Below, piece by piece: positions 29,705 through 39,781 of a stretch of DNA of 64,000 bases (position 1 is the stretch's first letter; every line of letters begins with the position of its first letter). A program made the translations under genes and the position numbers. Under the pieces are notes generated by a model. That model did no database searches, was not told where the DNA came from, and saw only the letters and a list, made by a program, of their open reading frames with translations. This DNA comes from Muscardinus avellanarius (taxonomy: Eukaryota > Chordata > Mammalia > Rodentia > Gliridae): the NCBI GenBank assembly GCA_963383645.1, contig OY726560.1, positions 66,023,823 to 66,087,822 of the forward strand, given 5' to 3'.

Positions 29705-30667
29705 TTAGTTGTCTGTTGGATGGAAAATCTTGTTTCTCTGGTTCTGGTGAGTGTTACCTATTTCTTCTTTGTAGTTAATCTCTTTGAGTATTTTCTCTAG
29801 CGCTGGTTTTGAAGACATAAATTCCTTCAGTTTCTGTTTGTCATGGAAGCTTCTTATTTCTCCATCTAATTTGATAGAAAGATTTGCTGGATAGGAAATT
29901 TTTGGCTGGAAGTTGTTTTCTTTCAGAGTTTGGAATATGTTACTCCAAGCCCTTCTGGCTCTCATGACTTGGTTTGGGAAGTCTGGAGTGATTCTAATTG
30001 GTTTGCCTCTGAATGTCACTTGGCCCTTTGTTTTTGTTGCCTTTAAGATTCTCTGCTTGGCTTCCACATTGGTCATTTTGACAATTATGTGGCGTGGGGA
30101 TCCTCTTCTCCGATCCTGTCTAAAGGGAGTTCTATAAGTTTCCTGGATCTGTGTATCAACCTCTTGCTCTATATTTGGAAAATTTTCTGCTATTACTTCC
30201 TTGAAGAGATTGTTGATCCCTTTGGTTTCACTTTCTTTTCCCTCCTCTATTCCAATTATTCTTAGGTTAGCTCTCTTAAGATGGGCCCATATTTCTTCCA
30301 TGTCAGATTCCTGCTGTTGGATATTTTTTTCTAGATTAGAAACTATGAGTTCATTTTTGGATTGCTCATCTTCTAAGAGCGAGATTCTGTTCTCCATGTG
30401 TTCTAATCGGTTGTTTGTGCTTTGAATTGAGGCCTTTACTTCATTAATTGCATCCTTTATCTCTTTTTGGCTCTCTCTGAGTTCTTTTCGAAGCACCTCT
30501 ATTATTTCTACAGTTATTTTCCTGATTTGATCTTCTAGAAATCTCTGATTTTCTGTTTTATCGGGTTCTGATGTTGTGGGGTTGTGGGCATTCATTGCTC
30601 CAGTATTATTCCTCTTTCCCATGATTTCGGAAGTTTGTGCCTTCTCTGGGTTCTTCCCTTGGGTCAC
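29705..30667 (-). CDS. L1 ORF1p, intact (copy 1)
   Basis: A 320-residue nucleic-acid-binding chaperone of LINE-1. In LINE-1 biology it forms trimers that coat element RNA in cytoplasmic particles. A short basic/polar N-terminus is followed by a coiled coil (about residues 40-150, heptads with NRLEHMENRISLLED), an RRM-like domain (about 135-230, with LRIIGIEEG and PRHIIVKMTNVEAK) and a C-terminal domain (about 231-300, with ARRAW and NFQPKISYP). The length is normal for the family. It is uninterrupted, and no ORF2 follows. It differs from copy 2 at 10 of 320 residues. An ATG in good position and homology set the start. It could in principle still make protein; expression is unknown. Confidence 0.93.
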   Translation of the reverse strand: MTQGKNPEKAQTSEIMGKRNNTGAMNAHNPTTSEPDKTENQRFLEDQIRKITVEIIEVLRKELRESQKEIKDAINEVKASIQSTNNRLEHMENRISLLEDEQSKNELIVSNLEKNIQQQESDMEEIWAHLKRANLRIIGIEEGKESETKGINNLFKEVIAENFPNIEQEVDTQIQETYRTPFRQDRRRGSPRHIIVKMTNVEAKQRILKATKTKGQVTFRGKPIRITPDFPNQVMRARRAWSNIFQTLKENNFQPKISYPANLSIKLDGEIRSFHDKQKLKEFMSSKPALEKILKEINYKEEIGNTHQNQRNKIFHPTDN

Positions 30668-31420
30668 TATGGCTTCACTTAAGGTGCTCTGGATCTCGAG
30701 TCTGTATTATCTCAGACCCCACTACTCCTTTACTGGGTTTTATCACAGAGTCTCCGACCCAGGGAGTCGATAGAGGCTGCTTTAAACTATGGGGGGTGCC
30801 AGGTTGCACGTTCTCCTAAGGTGTGATATCTCTGCCACCACCACTCCCTCACTGGGTCAAGTCCCAGGAGGTACAGTACTGGGATTTCTCCTCTGTGGCC
30901 CGCAATTTGACTCACTGTTCTTGAGTACGTAGATGTAGCTGTACTGGACTCGGTGAATTCACTGCTGCTGCCGCCGCCGGTGGCAATATGGTGCCTCTGC
31001 CACGCCCTCGGCCATGAGGCTGGCGTATTTTTTCTTCTCTGGTTTTGATTTCCACTCTGAATCCCTGCAGCGTGTGCTGAGCTCGGCCACTGGGAGCTTT
31101 AGACGCTCTCTGCGTGGAGAAATCCCGCCTGGCTGTTCCGCAGTGGCTCACCTCGGCTTGCTGTAGCCGTCCGTTGAGTTCGCCGCTGCCGCCGGCAGTA
31201 TGGCGCTGCTGCCGCGTCCTCGGGCGCGTGTGTCTCCTCTGTGGCCCTGAGCTCTGTTCTCAGTCCGCTTTCTCTCTGGAGCCTGGTGGTTTTTTTTGTT
31301 TTTCTGGTGATGGTGTTTTCTGGCTATGAAAGGCGCTGGTTTTGTTATAATGGAGATTGGTTGTTAGCGGGGCTCTTAAGCCCCGCTTTTCTCGGTCGCC
31401 ATCTTCCCGGAAGTCTCCCC
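30668..31420 (-). promoter_or_regulatory. L1 5' UTR / internal promoter of copy 1
   Basis: About 750 bases, the most CpG-dense part of the intron. The element start reads AGACTTCCGGGAAGATGGCG on the minus strand. It contains an AAGATGGCG word like a YY1 site (31397-31405) and a CCGGAAGT word like an ETS site (31408-31415). YY1 positions transcription starts in other mammalian L1s; use here is inferred. Two related GC-rich blocks lie at about 30940-31020 and 31160-31235, suggesting a partly duplicated promoter unit. The 31116-31131 region and nearby triplets are CGCC-rich. Confidence 0.7.
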
Positions 31421-31438
31421 TAAAAATAGACTTGTTTT
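31421..31438 (+). repeat. Target-site duplication of chimeric L1 copy 1 (right)
   Basis: An exact partner of 28625-28642. Between it and the conserved element start lie four C residues on the + strand (GGGG at the element's 5' end). This may reflect extra bases added at the cap end of the RNA copy. Confidence 0.9.
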
Positions 31439-32169
31439 CTCTCTTTCTTTCCTTCTGGATTTTATCCTTTCCATGTGTGTGGATATTGTATTTTGCCCTA
31501 TTGTCAGCCCATAAGGGACTGAGGAAAAGAAACTGTTCTTGCCTGTTTGATGATGATAATTGTATATAATATGCTAGAGAATGCTTATGGCCAGATTTGG
31601 GTACATAATTAAAATCTAATATAAACTATTAAATGCAATATAAAAAGTACTTTGCCATTATTCAGTAATTTCGTGTGCCTAGTTGTGGGAGTCTGTTGGC
31701 CTTTAATCATCTTTACAATGCATGTTTTTGCACTATAGCAATTCCTACATAGTTTAAATTTTTTCAGAATTCCTCAAATTCTATTAATACTTAATGAATC
31801 ACAGTGATCTGAGCTTATATCAGTTTTATCTTAGAGCCAAAATCCTGAAGGAGAGTATATTGGTTTTAGTGATCTGGGACATTTTTGGCTAGATTTTTTC
31901 CTCCAGGAAGATCTTTTACAACTTAAAATTGTAATTGATGAATTACTTAAAGATTTAGCTGCTAGGATTTAGTAGCATTGACTCTCATGTTAATAGAAGA
32001 AATATCCTAGCAGCCCGAGTGACTCCAACAAAGTGCAGTGTGCCCTGCTGACCTGAGGTAAGCGTTGGCAGTCACCTGTTTGCTGCTCTCAGACTTTGAA
32101 GGACTGGGCTGCAGATGCAGTGGGGCCCACATATACTGCAGTGGGGCAGTATAGTTCTGGAGCTTAACT

Positions 32170-32360
32170 GCCAGCCAGTGATTGTGACGTTGCCGCCTGT
32201 GGGCCTTCAGCAAGGGACCAGACTTCTTCATCTCTCTGTTACTCATCTCCAAAATGGAGATGGTATTTTAATCCCACAGCACTAGTAGGAGGTTTAATTG
32301 AGACTTACCTGTGCAAACCACTCTGATCAACATCTGGTATATAGTAAGAACTCAAATGTT
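32170..32360 (+). mobile_element. MIR SINE relic (3' part)
   Basis: 'tctctgttactcatctccaa', 'aatggagatggtattttaat', then 'aacatctggtatatagtaag' and 'aactcaaatg' fit the end of the MIR/L2-type consensus. Confidence 0.6.
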
Positions 32361-32406
32361 TGTTTTTATTCTGACAGCTCTTATTGCAGTGGTGATGTGG
32401 ATACTG

Positions 32407-32445
32407 TTTTTATTATTATTATTGTTATCATTATCATTATTGTCA
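32407..32445 (+). repeat. (TTA)n-like simple repeat
   Basis: TTATTATTATTATTG passes into degenerate ATTATC units. Confidence 0.85.
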
Positions 32446-32720
32446 GATTTATGGGATAGATTTTAATTAGAAAGCTTGAACTAAATACTCCCTCCCATTT
32501 CCCAGAGGGAAGATTTATATGGTTTGTGCACATATGTGTGTATGCATTTTGCATACATGTATATAAAATATAATCAAATCAGATTTTATATATTTGTCAA
32601 CAAAAAGAGCTCTAAGCACCCAATAACCAAATAAGTACAGCAAAAACGAAAATGAGCTAGGTCTAACTAACAATGTTCTGTCACGGAAGGAAAATTACTG
32701 TCAACAAAGGTCAGACTTTT

Positions 32721-32907
32721 TTTTTTGGTGGTACTGGGGTTCCTGGAAGCCCTTCTACCTCTGGGCTACACTCCCAGACCTACGTTTTTATATTTTTATT
32801 TGGAAACAGAGTCTCTTAAGCCAGCATGGCTGGCTTCGAACCTGCGCGATCCTCCTGTCTCTGCCTCCCAAGCAAGGGGATTACAAGTGTGTGCCACCAT
32901 GCCTGGC
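32721..32907 (-). mobile_element. B1-dID SINE (younger subfamily)
   Basis: A full-length young-type copy (GGTGGTACTGGGGTTCCTGG to CACCATGCCTGGC on the + strand). It is flanked by a perfect 15-base target-site duplication AAGGTCAGACTTTTT at about 32706-32720 and 32908-32922. Confidence 0.93.
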
Positions 32908-33319
32908 AAGGTCAGACTTTTTGTAGATGATTATTCAAAAAAAAAAAAAAAAGACCAACAGGAAGAATCAGCAAAGAACAGAAAGAAGAACATCAGGGGC
33001 TGCAGGTGTTGGTCAGTGGGAACTTGGAAGTACTGAATAGCCACTGCGAAGGGGAGAGCTCAGCTCTGTGTGGTGAGACGAAAGGGAACCGACCACACCA
33101 TTGTGCCTCAGCCATTCCCTCACCACATGTCCACTTTGAGTACAAGGAATGAATGGGAAAAAAGAAGCAATATAACTATTTAAATATCAAATTCAAATTG
33201 TTTAGTAGGTAAAATTAGGCAATGGTATATGATAAGCTTTGCTATGTAGAGACAGAGAAACCCTGACTTCCACACAACAAAAATAAAATAATAAAGCAAT
33301 GGCTGGTGTTTCATGAGCA

Positions 33320-33430
33320 CCTTTTAGATGGTAAGGATCGTTCTATTTATTTCACATGTATCATCTCATTGAGTCTTTCTAACAACTTTGAACAATGACT
33401 TTCATAAAGGATATGAACCTGCCAATACTG
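33320..33430 (+). mobile_element. MIR SINE fragment
   Basis: 'tatttcacatgtatcatctc' and 'attgagtctttctaacaact' match the MIR core start. The distal part is lost. Confidence 0.5.
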
Positions 33431-35043
33431 ACAGATACATAAAAGTAGCCATTTATTGAGTGTGAATAATATTAATGGTTCCTCAAGGATGGCCACTCAA
33501 AATCTAGTTGGAGAAAGGTTTAAGACTATCTGACCCTGGCGTGTTGCACATAGGCTTAAACTACAGTAGATTCTTCTAGAAAACAAAATACAAGATGTAC
33601 TTGCCTGTGGTAGTTATACGTTCTGAAGGATAGACTTGTTCTTTAAAACCAAAGCAATTGGATTACACAACTATCTACAAAACTAGTCACACACCAGCTC
33701 CTGAAGCTCTAGAAAAATTTTTTAGATAACTCATTCCAAGAGCTATCTGTGCCTTAACACTTTCTCAGCCCTTAAACATCAGATTTCACTGAGAGTTTGT
33801 GGCCATTTTGCCACCGAGGACCTTTGGGAGCTGGGCCATTCTTATTTGATTCCTTAATTTATTCCGGATGATCCTTCTGGACCCTTCCACCCCAGCATTC
33901 AATGCTTCTGTTGTGGCAGACAGACTTCTTTGAAACTGGCACATGCCATTGTGAACCAAACAAGGATCGGATTTTCATTTTATACGCACTAACCCCACAA
34001 TTCTATGAAATAAAACCCTGGTGATTAGGAAATCTGATTGTTTTCACCTTTGCTGCAAGATCACTGGGAAATTCTCTTTCTGCTTTAATTATTTCATTTG
34101 TACATCCAGTGAAAGATTAGAAACTTAAGTTCAATGGAGAAAGACAAAAATGTTCTTGTTCCCAGATATCTGTAGAGTTCAGCCCGAGGAAGTGAAGTTC
34201 CCTTGTCTGTTCATTCTCACCTCTCCCTGTTTCCCAGTGTACACCTGGTGTTTCTGGAATATTTGAAATGGTCCCAGCAGGTTTTCCTTCACACACCCTC
34301 GGCAGGCCTGCTGATGAGGGGACGGCTATGAAGAGTCACCTGGTACCCAGGGACCCCTGGGCCATCGTAGAGAAAATGCAAACAATGGGTTTAATGCTGC
34401 TCACTAATCAAAGGGCACTGGAAACTAGTGAAGCAGGGGTTGTGTATGAGTCTGGTTGCGTGCATGCACACATGCATATATATGTATACAAAATAAGAAA
34501 AAACTGCTGTGACTTGATTTACTGATTCACTTCACAGACTATCTGCCCAGCCTTCATTCTCCTTTTATATAAAAGAGACAGCTGACTTGAAACCAAGCTT
34601 TTAGTTTTCATTTTTCTAAAGCAAGGTCTGGAAGTATTGTTGGGATCACTCTCTACTTAAAGCCCACCTACCACATAGACTGGCATTCCATCTAGCAAAG
34701 CAAACAGTTAACTGTGCTCCCGTGACGGTGCAGAATCAGGTGAGGAAAACAAAATTGTTCATGGCAATCTGTTGGGGAAGGAACTGTGTGTGCTTGCAAA
34801 AGATTTCAGGCACACAAAAGACACACAATTAACCTGTGTCGCTTTACTGGATAATCCAAAGCTTTCAGGAAAATTAAGCTTGTAATAATTACTTAAGTTC
34901 TAATGATGCTAGACTGTTGAAGGTAATGACCACCATCATTCATAAAAGTTATCTGTAGTCTCGATTACTTTATTTAAAATATGTACATTTTTTGTAAGTG
35001 GTGGAGCAGTCAATACCTCAATAAAAATTAGAAATTAAGATTT

Positions 35044-35228
35044 AGCCAGGTGAGGTGGTGCATGCTTATAATCCCAGGACTTGGGAGATTAAGACAGGAG
35101 GATTGCAGATTCAAGGCCAGCCTCAGGAACTTAGCAAGGCTTTTAGCAACTTGGCGAGACCCTGTTTGAAAATTTAAAAAAAAAAAATACAGCTGTAGAA
35201 TGCCCCTGGGTGGTTCAATCCCTAGCAC

Positions 35229-35230
<2 letters not shown>
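35044..35230 (+). mobile_element. B1-dID SINE (older subfamily)
   Basis: AGCCAGGTGAGGTGGTGCAT to CAATCCCTAGCACCA. The ID half has lost part of its A-box side. The tail has been replaced by a CA microsatellite. Confidence 0.88.

Positions 35231-35299
<69 letters not shown>
35229..35299 (+). repeat. (CA)n microsatellite in a SINE tail
   Basis: About 35 CA units with a few TACA interruptions start exactly at the ...CAGCACCA-type end of the SINE. Confidence 0.96.
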
Positions 35300-35302
<3 letters not shown>

Positions 35303-36825
35303 TTCATAAAGACTAGTGACCCTAGTTTGGAGAAATGAATTTGAAATTTAGCATACTAAAAATTTAATTAATATATTATCATGTTGCATTTAATGTATTT
35401 TTTTTTCCTGTGTTCATTTAGTAGACAGAGCTTCTTAAGAGGCTCACAGAATCATCACACTAGAGGTACAGACTGCCCCTTCAAGTGCTTTATTGCCCCA
35501 GAATAGCAGTGACAGTATGGGACATTCCTGTCATTCTGCACCAAGGAAGGTGTCAGGATTTGCAGTGATGGATGGGAGGGGCTACACAGATGGACAAGGA
35601 CTAAATGCAGAGGCCCTGAAACTGCTTTGTTTATTTTTCTTTAGGCTTTATTGTTCTCATTAAAAGAAAAAAACACAAATTCTAACTCCCTCTTTGTTTA
35701 TAATGTTATTTGTTCTGCTAAAGAGATTGGGATTCAAACTAGTGAAGAGAAATGAAAAATCAGGGCAGAGGCTTATAAACAGTACATGGGAGAGCACACA
35801 AATCCATCACCATCCACACCTCCGGTACCCCTGGATCCTGATGAGGCAAGAATGATTGAAGAGCATCACCCCCGTGTCCTTCCATCGTCTGTGTATAGTT
35901 TACCAATCTATGCCTCAACTCTTGTTTTAGTCACTTAGAATCTCAGCGTTGCCTAGGAAAATGTACTGTCACACTTTTAAAACTTTCCACCTCCACAGAA
36001 ATGGTATTTTTAAAAAGGAATGATTCCAAAAGATATACTTTTGGAGAAATCTGTATTGTCTTTTTTTATATATATAATCTGCTATGATAAAGCTTTTGAG
36101 ATTTGCTCTTTCTGTCATAAAATGGAGTGCCAGGGCCAGAACTGGAAGGTAGTGGTCACTGCTCCAATGATCTTCAAGTGTTTCCCTTCAAAGATCACCT
36201 TCTGATTTTTTTTGTAAGATTTATTTTTAAAAATAACAATTTCATTTCAGTTCTTTTGGAATCTTTTGTTACCTCAAGTGTTGAAAATTATATGTAAATC
36301 TTTTGAATTCTGGCTAGAGCCATAATTTGTGACAAATAAAAATTTTATTACCCATACAAGTTACATTTAGTTAAAATATTCTGAAGTATATCAAGAAACA
36401 CAAATGTAAAAGCTTACAACCTTTATTACCGAAGGCAAAAATTCTCTTTGAAAACAAACCAGGACAAAAAGGAGAACATGTTCCTTTAAGATCCATCTTA
36501 TACAGAAGGGGAGACCCTTGGTTTTCAATAGCCCATCTGGCCTTATCCCCGGGGACAGCCACTAACTTCTGCTATGGAGACTTAGCCTGATGATGGACAT
36601 AGCCCATGGCAAAGAGGCCAGGGGAGGAAAGCAAATGGACTTCTGTGAAAATACGTGAGGGACAGACAGCATCCTGCTTGCTGAGTAAGTGCTAGAAAAC
36701 GTTCTAAAACATAGGAAGTCAGACAAGCCCCAGCAGGTTCAACCTTCTTATGTTGGCAGTAATTCTGGTTGTTAATGTGAGTCCTTGTTCTCTGTGAAGT
36801 AGACCTTTGACCTGCACGTTACTTT

Positions 36826-36862
36826 TTTTTTTTTTTTTTTTTTTAGTTTTTTTTTAAGGTCT
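36826..36862 (+). repeat. Poly(T) tract
   Basis: Two long T runs separated by a single AG-type break. No SINE body follows, so this is either a decayed tail or simple sequence. Confidence 0.8.
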
Positions 36863-37594
36863 ATCTTGGCTGTGTTTGCCAGGTTAAAACACACAAAACA
36901 TTGATTTAATATCTTAAATCATGTTAAAATCAACACAGGCTGTATTCTTCTTAACTGGAAAAAGTAGTAGGGATGTATTAATAAAATTTGGGGGCTCGGT
37001 AGTTTGGTTTTAATTGCTATTGCTTAGCACATATAGAACTTGGTGACCAAGACAGGATCTTGCAGCAAGACTGTTTCTTGTTTGTCATGGTTGACAAATC
37101 TGCCACCTTTCCTCTGTAAGAACCCCTGAAACAGCGACAAGAAAGCAAATCTTGTGATACACCATCCCTAGGTCACCTTATGGAATTTTTTTTAAGTTCA
37201 CAAGACTAAAAACAGAGGAACATGAGGGGTTTTTCTTTTACTTTTTTTTAAGAAATGAAATAGTTTGATTCCAAATTCATTTATTAAATTTCTTAGGTGT
37301 CAGCGTCTCTATTCTTGTTGTGTCTGTGACTTTTTGTGTAACCAGAACTTAATCCCAATTCTTATGATCTCTAATTACATTTCAATATCAAGTGATTCAG
37401 ATATCTAGAAGGTCGATTTTACCTGGTAGATTAGAAAACAGTATCCTAGACATGGAGATAATGGTCACTTTCTAACCAAGGGGCTGTGTGCAAGGAAACC
37501 CTCATCCTCTGCACTTCTTAGATGAAGATAAGGATCTTGACTCAGTTATCTCAGTGGTGATACTGGACATAATCTGAGACAACTGATGTGTAAA

Positions 37595-37646
37595 TACCAA
37601 ATGCAAATGTACTCTAAAAGCACAGCACATAAGCCAAGGCAATTTT
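37595..37646 (+). mobile_element. Old L1 ORF2 fragment, left part
   Basis: This is the left end of an old + strand L1 fragment that resumes at 40671. The word AGCCAAGGCAATTTT (37632-37646) is the insertion point of a SINE and recurs as its target-site duplication at 40656-40670. Joined with the right part it matches the L1 wording 'agcaattttaagcagaaaga'. Confidence 0.65.
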
Positions 37647-37728
37647 TTTTTTTTTTTTTTTTGGTGGTGCTGGGGTTCCTGGAAGCCCTTCTACCTCTGG
37701 GCTACACCCCCAGACCTATTTTATATTT
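37647..37728 (-). mobile_element. B1-dID SINE (younger), 3' part, interrupted
   Basis: Poly(T) plus GGTGGTGCTGGGGTTCCTGG to CCCAGACCTATTTTATATTT. The rest of the same SINE lies at 40534-40655. A chimeric L1 entered in between, duplicating CCTATTTTATATTT (37715-37728 and 40534-40547). Confidence 0.93.
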
Positions 37729-38099
37729 ATATTTTTTTTTTATTTTTTTTATTTATTTTTTTGTATTTTATTTTATTTTTTTATTGGTGCACTGTATTCA
37801 TACATCATAGTGGGATACAAACTTTTGTAGACATACATGCACACATCGCCCAGTCAGCCCCCACCCGATCCCCACCACATTCTCTCCCCATCCCTCCCTC
37901 CCATGCTTGGCTTAGTGGTTGACATCTAGTATTATAGCAATTTATCCAAAATTAAAAATGATAATCTCACATAACAGTTTCATTTGTCTGATACCAAGCT
38001 TTTGATGACTTAAAGATAACATTTCAATATTTCTTTTTGCTTTCTTTCTTACCAGAGAATATTTTTTTCTTTTTTTTAGGTGAAACTATCATATATTTA

Positions 38100-38805
38100 T
38101 TTTTCAGAAAAAAATCTATCCTGATATGGAATATGGACTCTAGATACCCAAAACAATCTCGAAGCAAAAACAAAGCTAGAAGATGTATATTTTCTGATTT
38201 CAAACCATATAAAGCTACAATAATTGAAACAGTGTAGTACTGTTCTAAAGGCAGATATATAGACCATTGGAGTTAAATACAAGCCTAGAGCTAACTTCTT
38301 CCCTATATTGTCAAGTTATTTTTGACAAGGTTTCCACGAAGATTTGGTGATGGAAATAATAATCTTTTAACTAAATATTGTTGAAAAATAATAATTACAT
38401 GGAAAAGAATAAAATTGGACCCTTACCTAATCCCACATACAAGTATTAACTCAAAATAGATAAAAGACCTAAATATAAATCTTAAGACTATAAACTTTTA
38501 GAAGAAAATCTGGGTCATAAAACCTCACAACATTGAAATTGGCAGTGATTTCTTGGATATGATTTCAATGGCACAGGCAACAGAAGAATATACAAACTCC
38601 CTAAAAAATGAAAAAAAAATATTGTATATCCAAAGACAATGTAAACAGAGTTAAAAGTTACTAATAGAATTGGATAAAATATTTCCAAATGCTATATCTG
38701 AAGGTATATTAATATTCCAACTAGAAATCCTAAAAATTAACAACAATAAAGGCAAACAATACAACTTAGAGATAGGTAAAGACTAACAAAAATAATGAAT
38801 CTCCA
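38100..38805 (+). repeat. Inverted distal L1 ORF2 fragment inside copy 2
   Basis: The same + strand ORF2 wording in the same order and with the same ends as in copy 1, including 'taaaattggacccttaccta' and 'aaaagacctaaatataaatc'. It is stop-riddled. The shared junctions show that the inversion predates both insertions. Confidence 0.82.
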
Positions 38806-38818
38806 CAGATAACCAATC

Positions 38819-39781
38819 TTAGTTGTCTGTTGGATGGAAAATCTTGTTTCTCTGGTTCTGGTGAGTGTTACCTATTTCTTCTTTGTAGTTAATCTCTTTG
38901 AGTATTTTCTCTAGCGCTGGTTTTGAAGACATAAATTCCTTCAGTTTCTGTTTGTCATGGAAGCTTCTTATTTCTCCATCTAATTTGATAGAAAGTTTTG
39001 CTGGATAGGAAATTTTTGGCTGGAAGTTGTTTTCTTTCAGAGTTTGGAATATGTTACTCCAAGCCCTTCTGGCTCTCATGATTTGGTTTGGGAAGTCTGG
39101 AGTGATTCTAATTGGTTTGCCTCTGAATGTCACTTGGCCCTTTGTTTTTGTTGCCTTTGAGATTCTCTGCTTGGCTTCCACATTGGTCATTTTGACAATT
39201 ATATGGCGTGGGGATCCTCTTCTCGGATCCTGTCTAAAGGGAGTTCTATAAGTTTCCTGGATCTGTGTATCAACCTCTTGCTCTATATTTGGAAAATTTT
39301 CTGCTATTACTTCCTTGAAGAGATTGTTGATCCCTTTGGTATCACTTTCTTTTCCCTCCTCTATTCCAATTATTCTTAGGTTAGCTCTCTTAAGATGGGC
39401 CCATATTTCTTCAATGTCAGATTCCTGTTGTTGGATATTTTTTTCTAGATTAGAAACTATGCATTCATTTTTGGATTGCTCATCTTCTAAGAGCGAGATT
39501 CTGTTCTCCATGTGTTCTAATCGGTTGTTTGTGCTTTGAATTGAGGCCTTTACTTCATTAATTGCATCCTTTATCTCTTTTTGGCTCTCTCTGAGTTCTT
39601 TTCGAAGCACCTCTATTATTTCTACAGTTATTTTCCTGATTTGATCTTCTAGAAATCTCTGATTTTCTGTTTTATCAGGTTCTGATGTTGTGGGGTTGTG
39701 CACATTCATTACTTCAGTGTTATTCCTCTTTCCCATGATTTCGGAGGTTTGTGCCTTCTCTGGGTTCTTCCCTTGGGTCAC
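38819..39781 (-). CDS. L1 ORF1p, intact (copy 2)
   Basis: Another open 320-residue ORF1p with the same layout as copy 1: coiled coil about 40-150, RRM about 135-230, C-terminal domain about 231-300. Relative to copy 1 it has changes at residues 23, 24, 27, 107, 123, 147, 186, 208, 234 and 262. The Ser at 208 replaces a Leu in a spot that is usually hydrophobic. The Lys at 262 (YPAKLS) is the usual family residue where copy 1 has Asn. Each copy therefore has its own private mutations on a common recent ancestor. No ORF2 follows. Confidence 0.93.
   Translation of the reverse strand: MTQGKNPEKAQTSEIMGKRNNTEVMNVHNPTTSEPDKTENQRFLEDQIRKITVEIIEVLRKELRESQKEIKDAINEVKASIQSTNNRLEHMENRISLLEDEQSKNECIVSNLEKNIQQQESDIEEIWAHLKRANLRIIGIEEGKESDTKGINNLFKEVIAENFPNIEQEVDTQIQETYRTPFRQDPRRGSPRHIIVKMTNVEAKQRISKATKTKGQVTFRGKPIRITPDFPNQIMRARRAWSNIFQTLKENNFQPKISYPAKLSIKLDGEIRSFHDKQKLKEFMSSKPALEKILKEINYKEEIGNTHQNQRNKIFHPTDN

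Larger units (their letters stand above)
28643..31420 (-). mobile_element. Chimeric ORF1-only L1 (HAL1-like) with inverted ORF2 piece, copy 1
   Basis: A complete 2.78-kb insertion on the minus strand. In element order: GC-rich 5' UTR (31420-30668), intact ORF1 (30667-29705), a piece of distal L1 ORF2 in the opposite orientation (about 29690-28990), an AT-rich stretch of unknown origin (about 28990-28807), then a young L1 3' UTR (28806-28655) with AATAAA and poly(A). An exact 18-base target-site duplication flanks it. There is no reverse transcriptase or endonuclease domain. HAL1 elements are known LINEs that keep ORF1 and lack ORF2; the inverted piece is additional here. See the matching copy at 37729-40533. 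Confidence 0.9.

Noticed and set aside
29913..30819. + strand ORFs within the L1 ORF1 region (and their twins at 39027-40038)
   Set aside because: Antisense shadows of ORF1 and the 5' UTR. They appear in both copies only because the copies are nearly identical.
30912..31151. 79-codon ORF upstream of ORF1 in the L1 5' UTR
   Set aside because: Alanine/arginine-rich product of GC-rich triplets. No matching long ORF is seen in copy 2, so it is not supported as a conserved upstream ORF.
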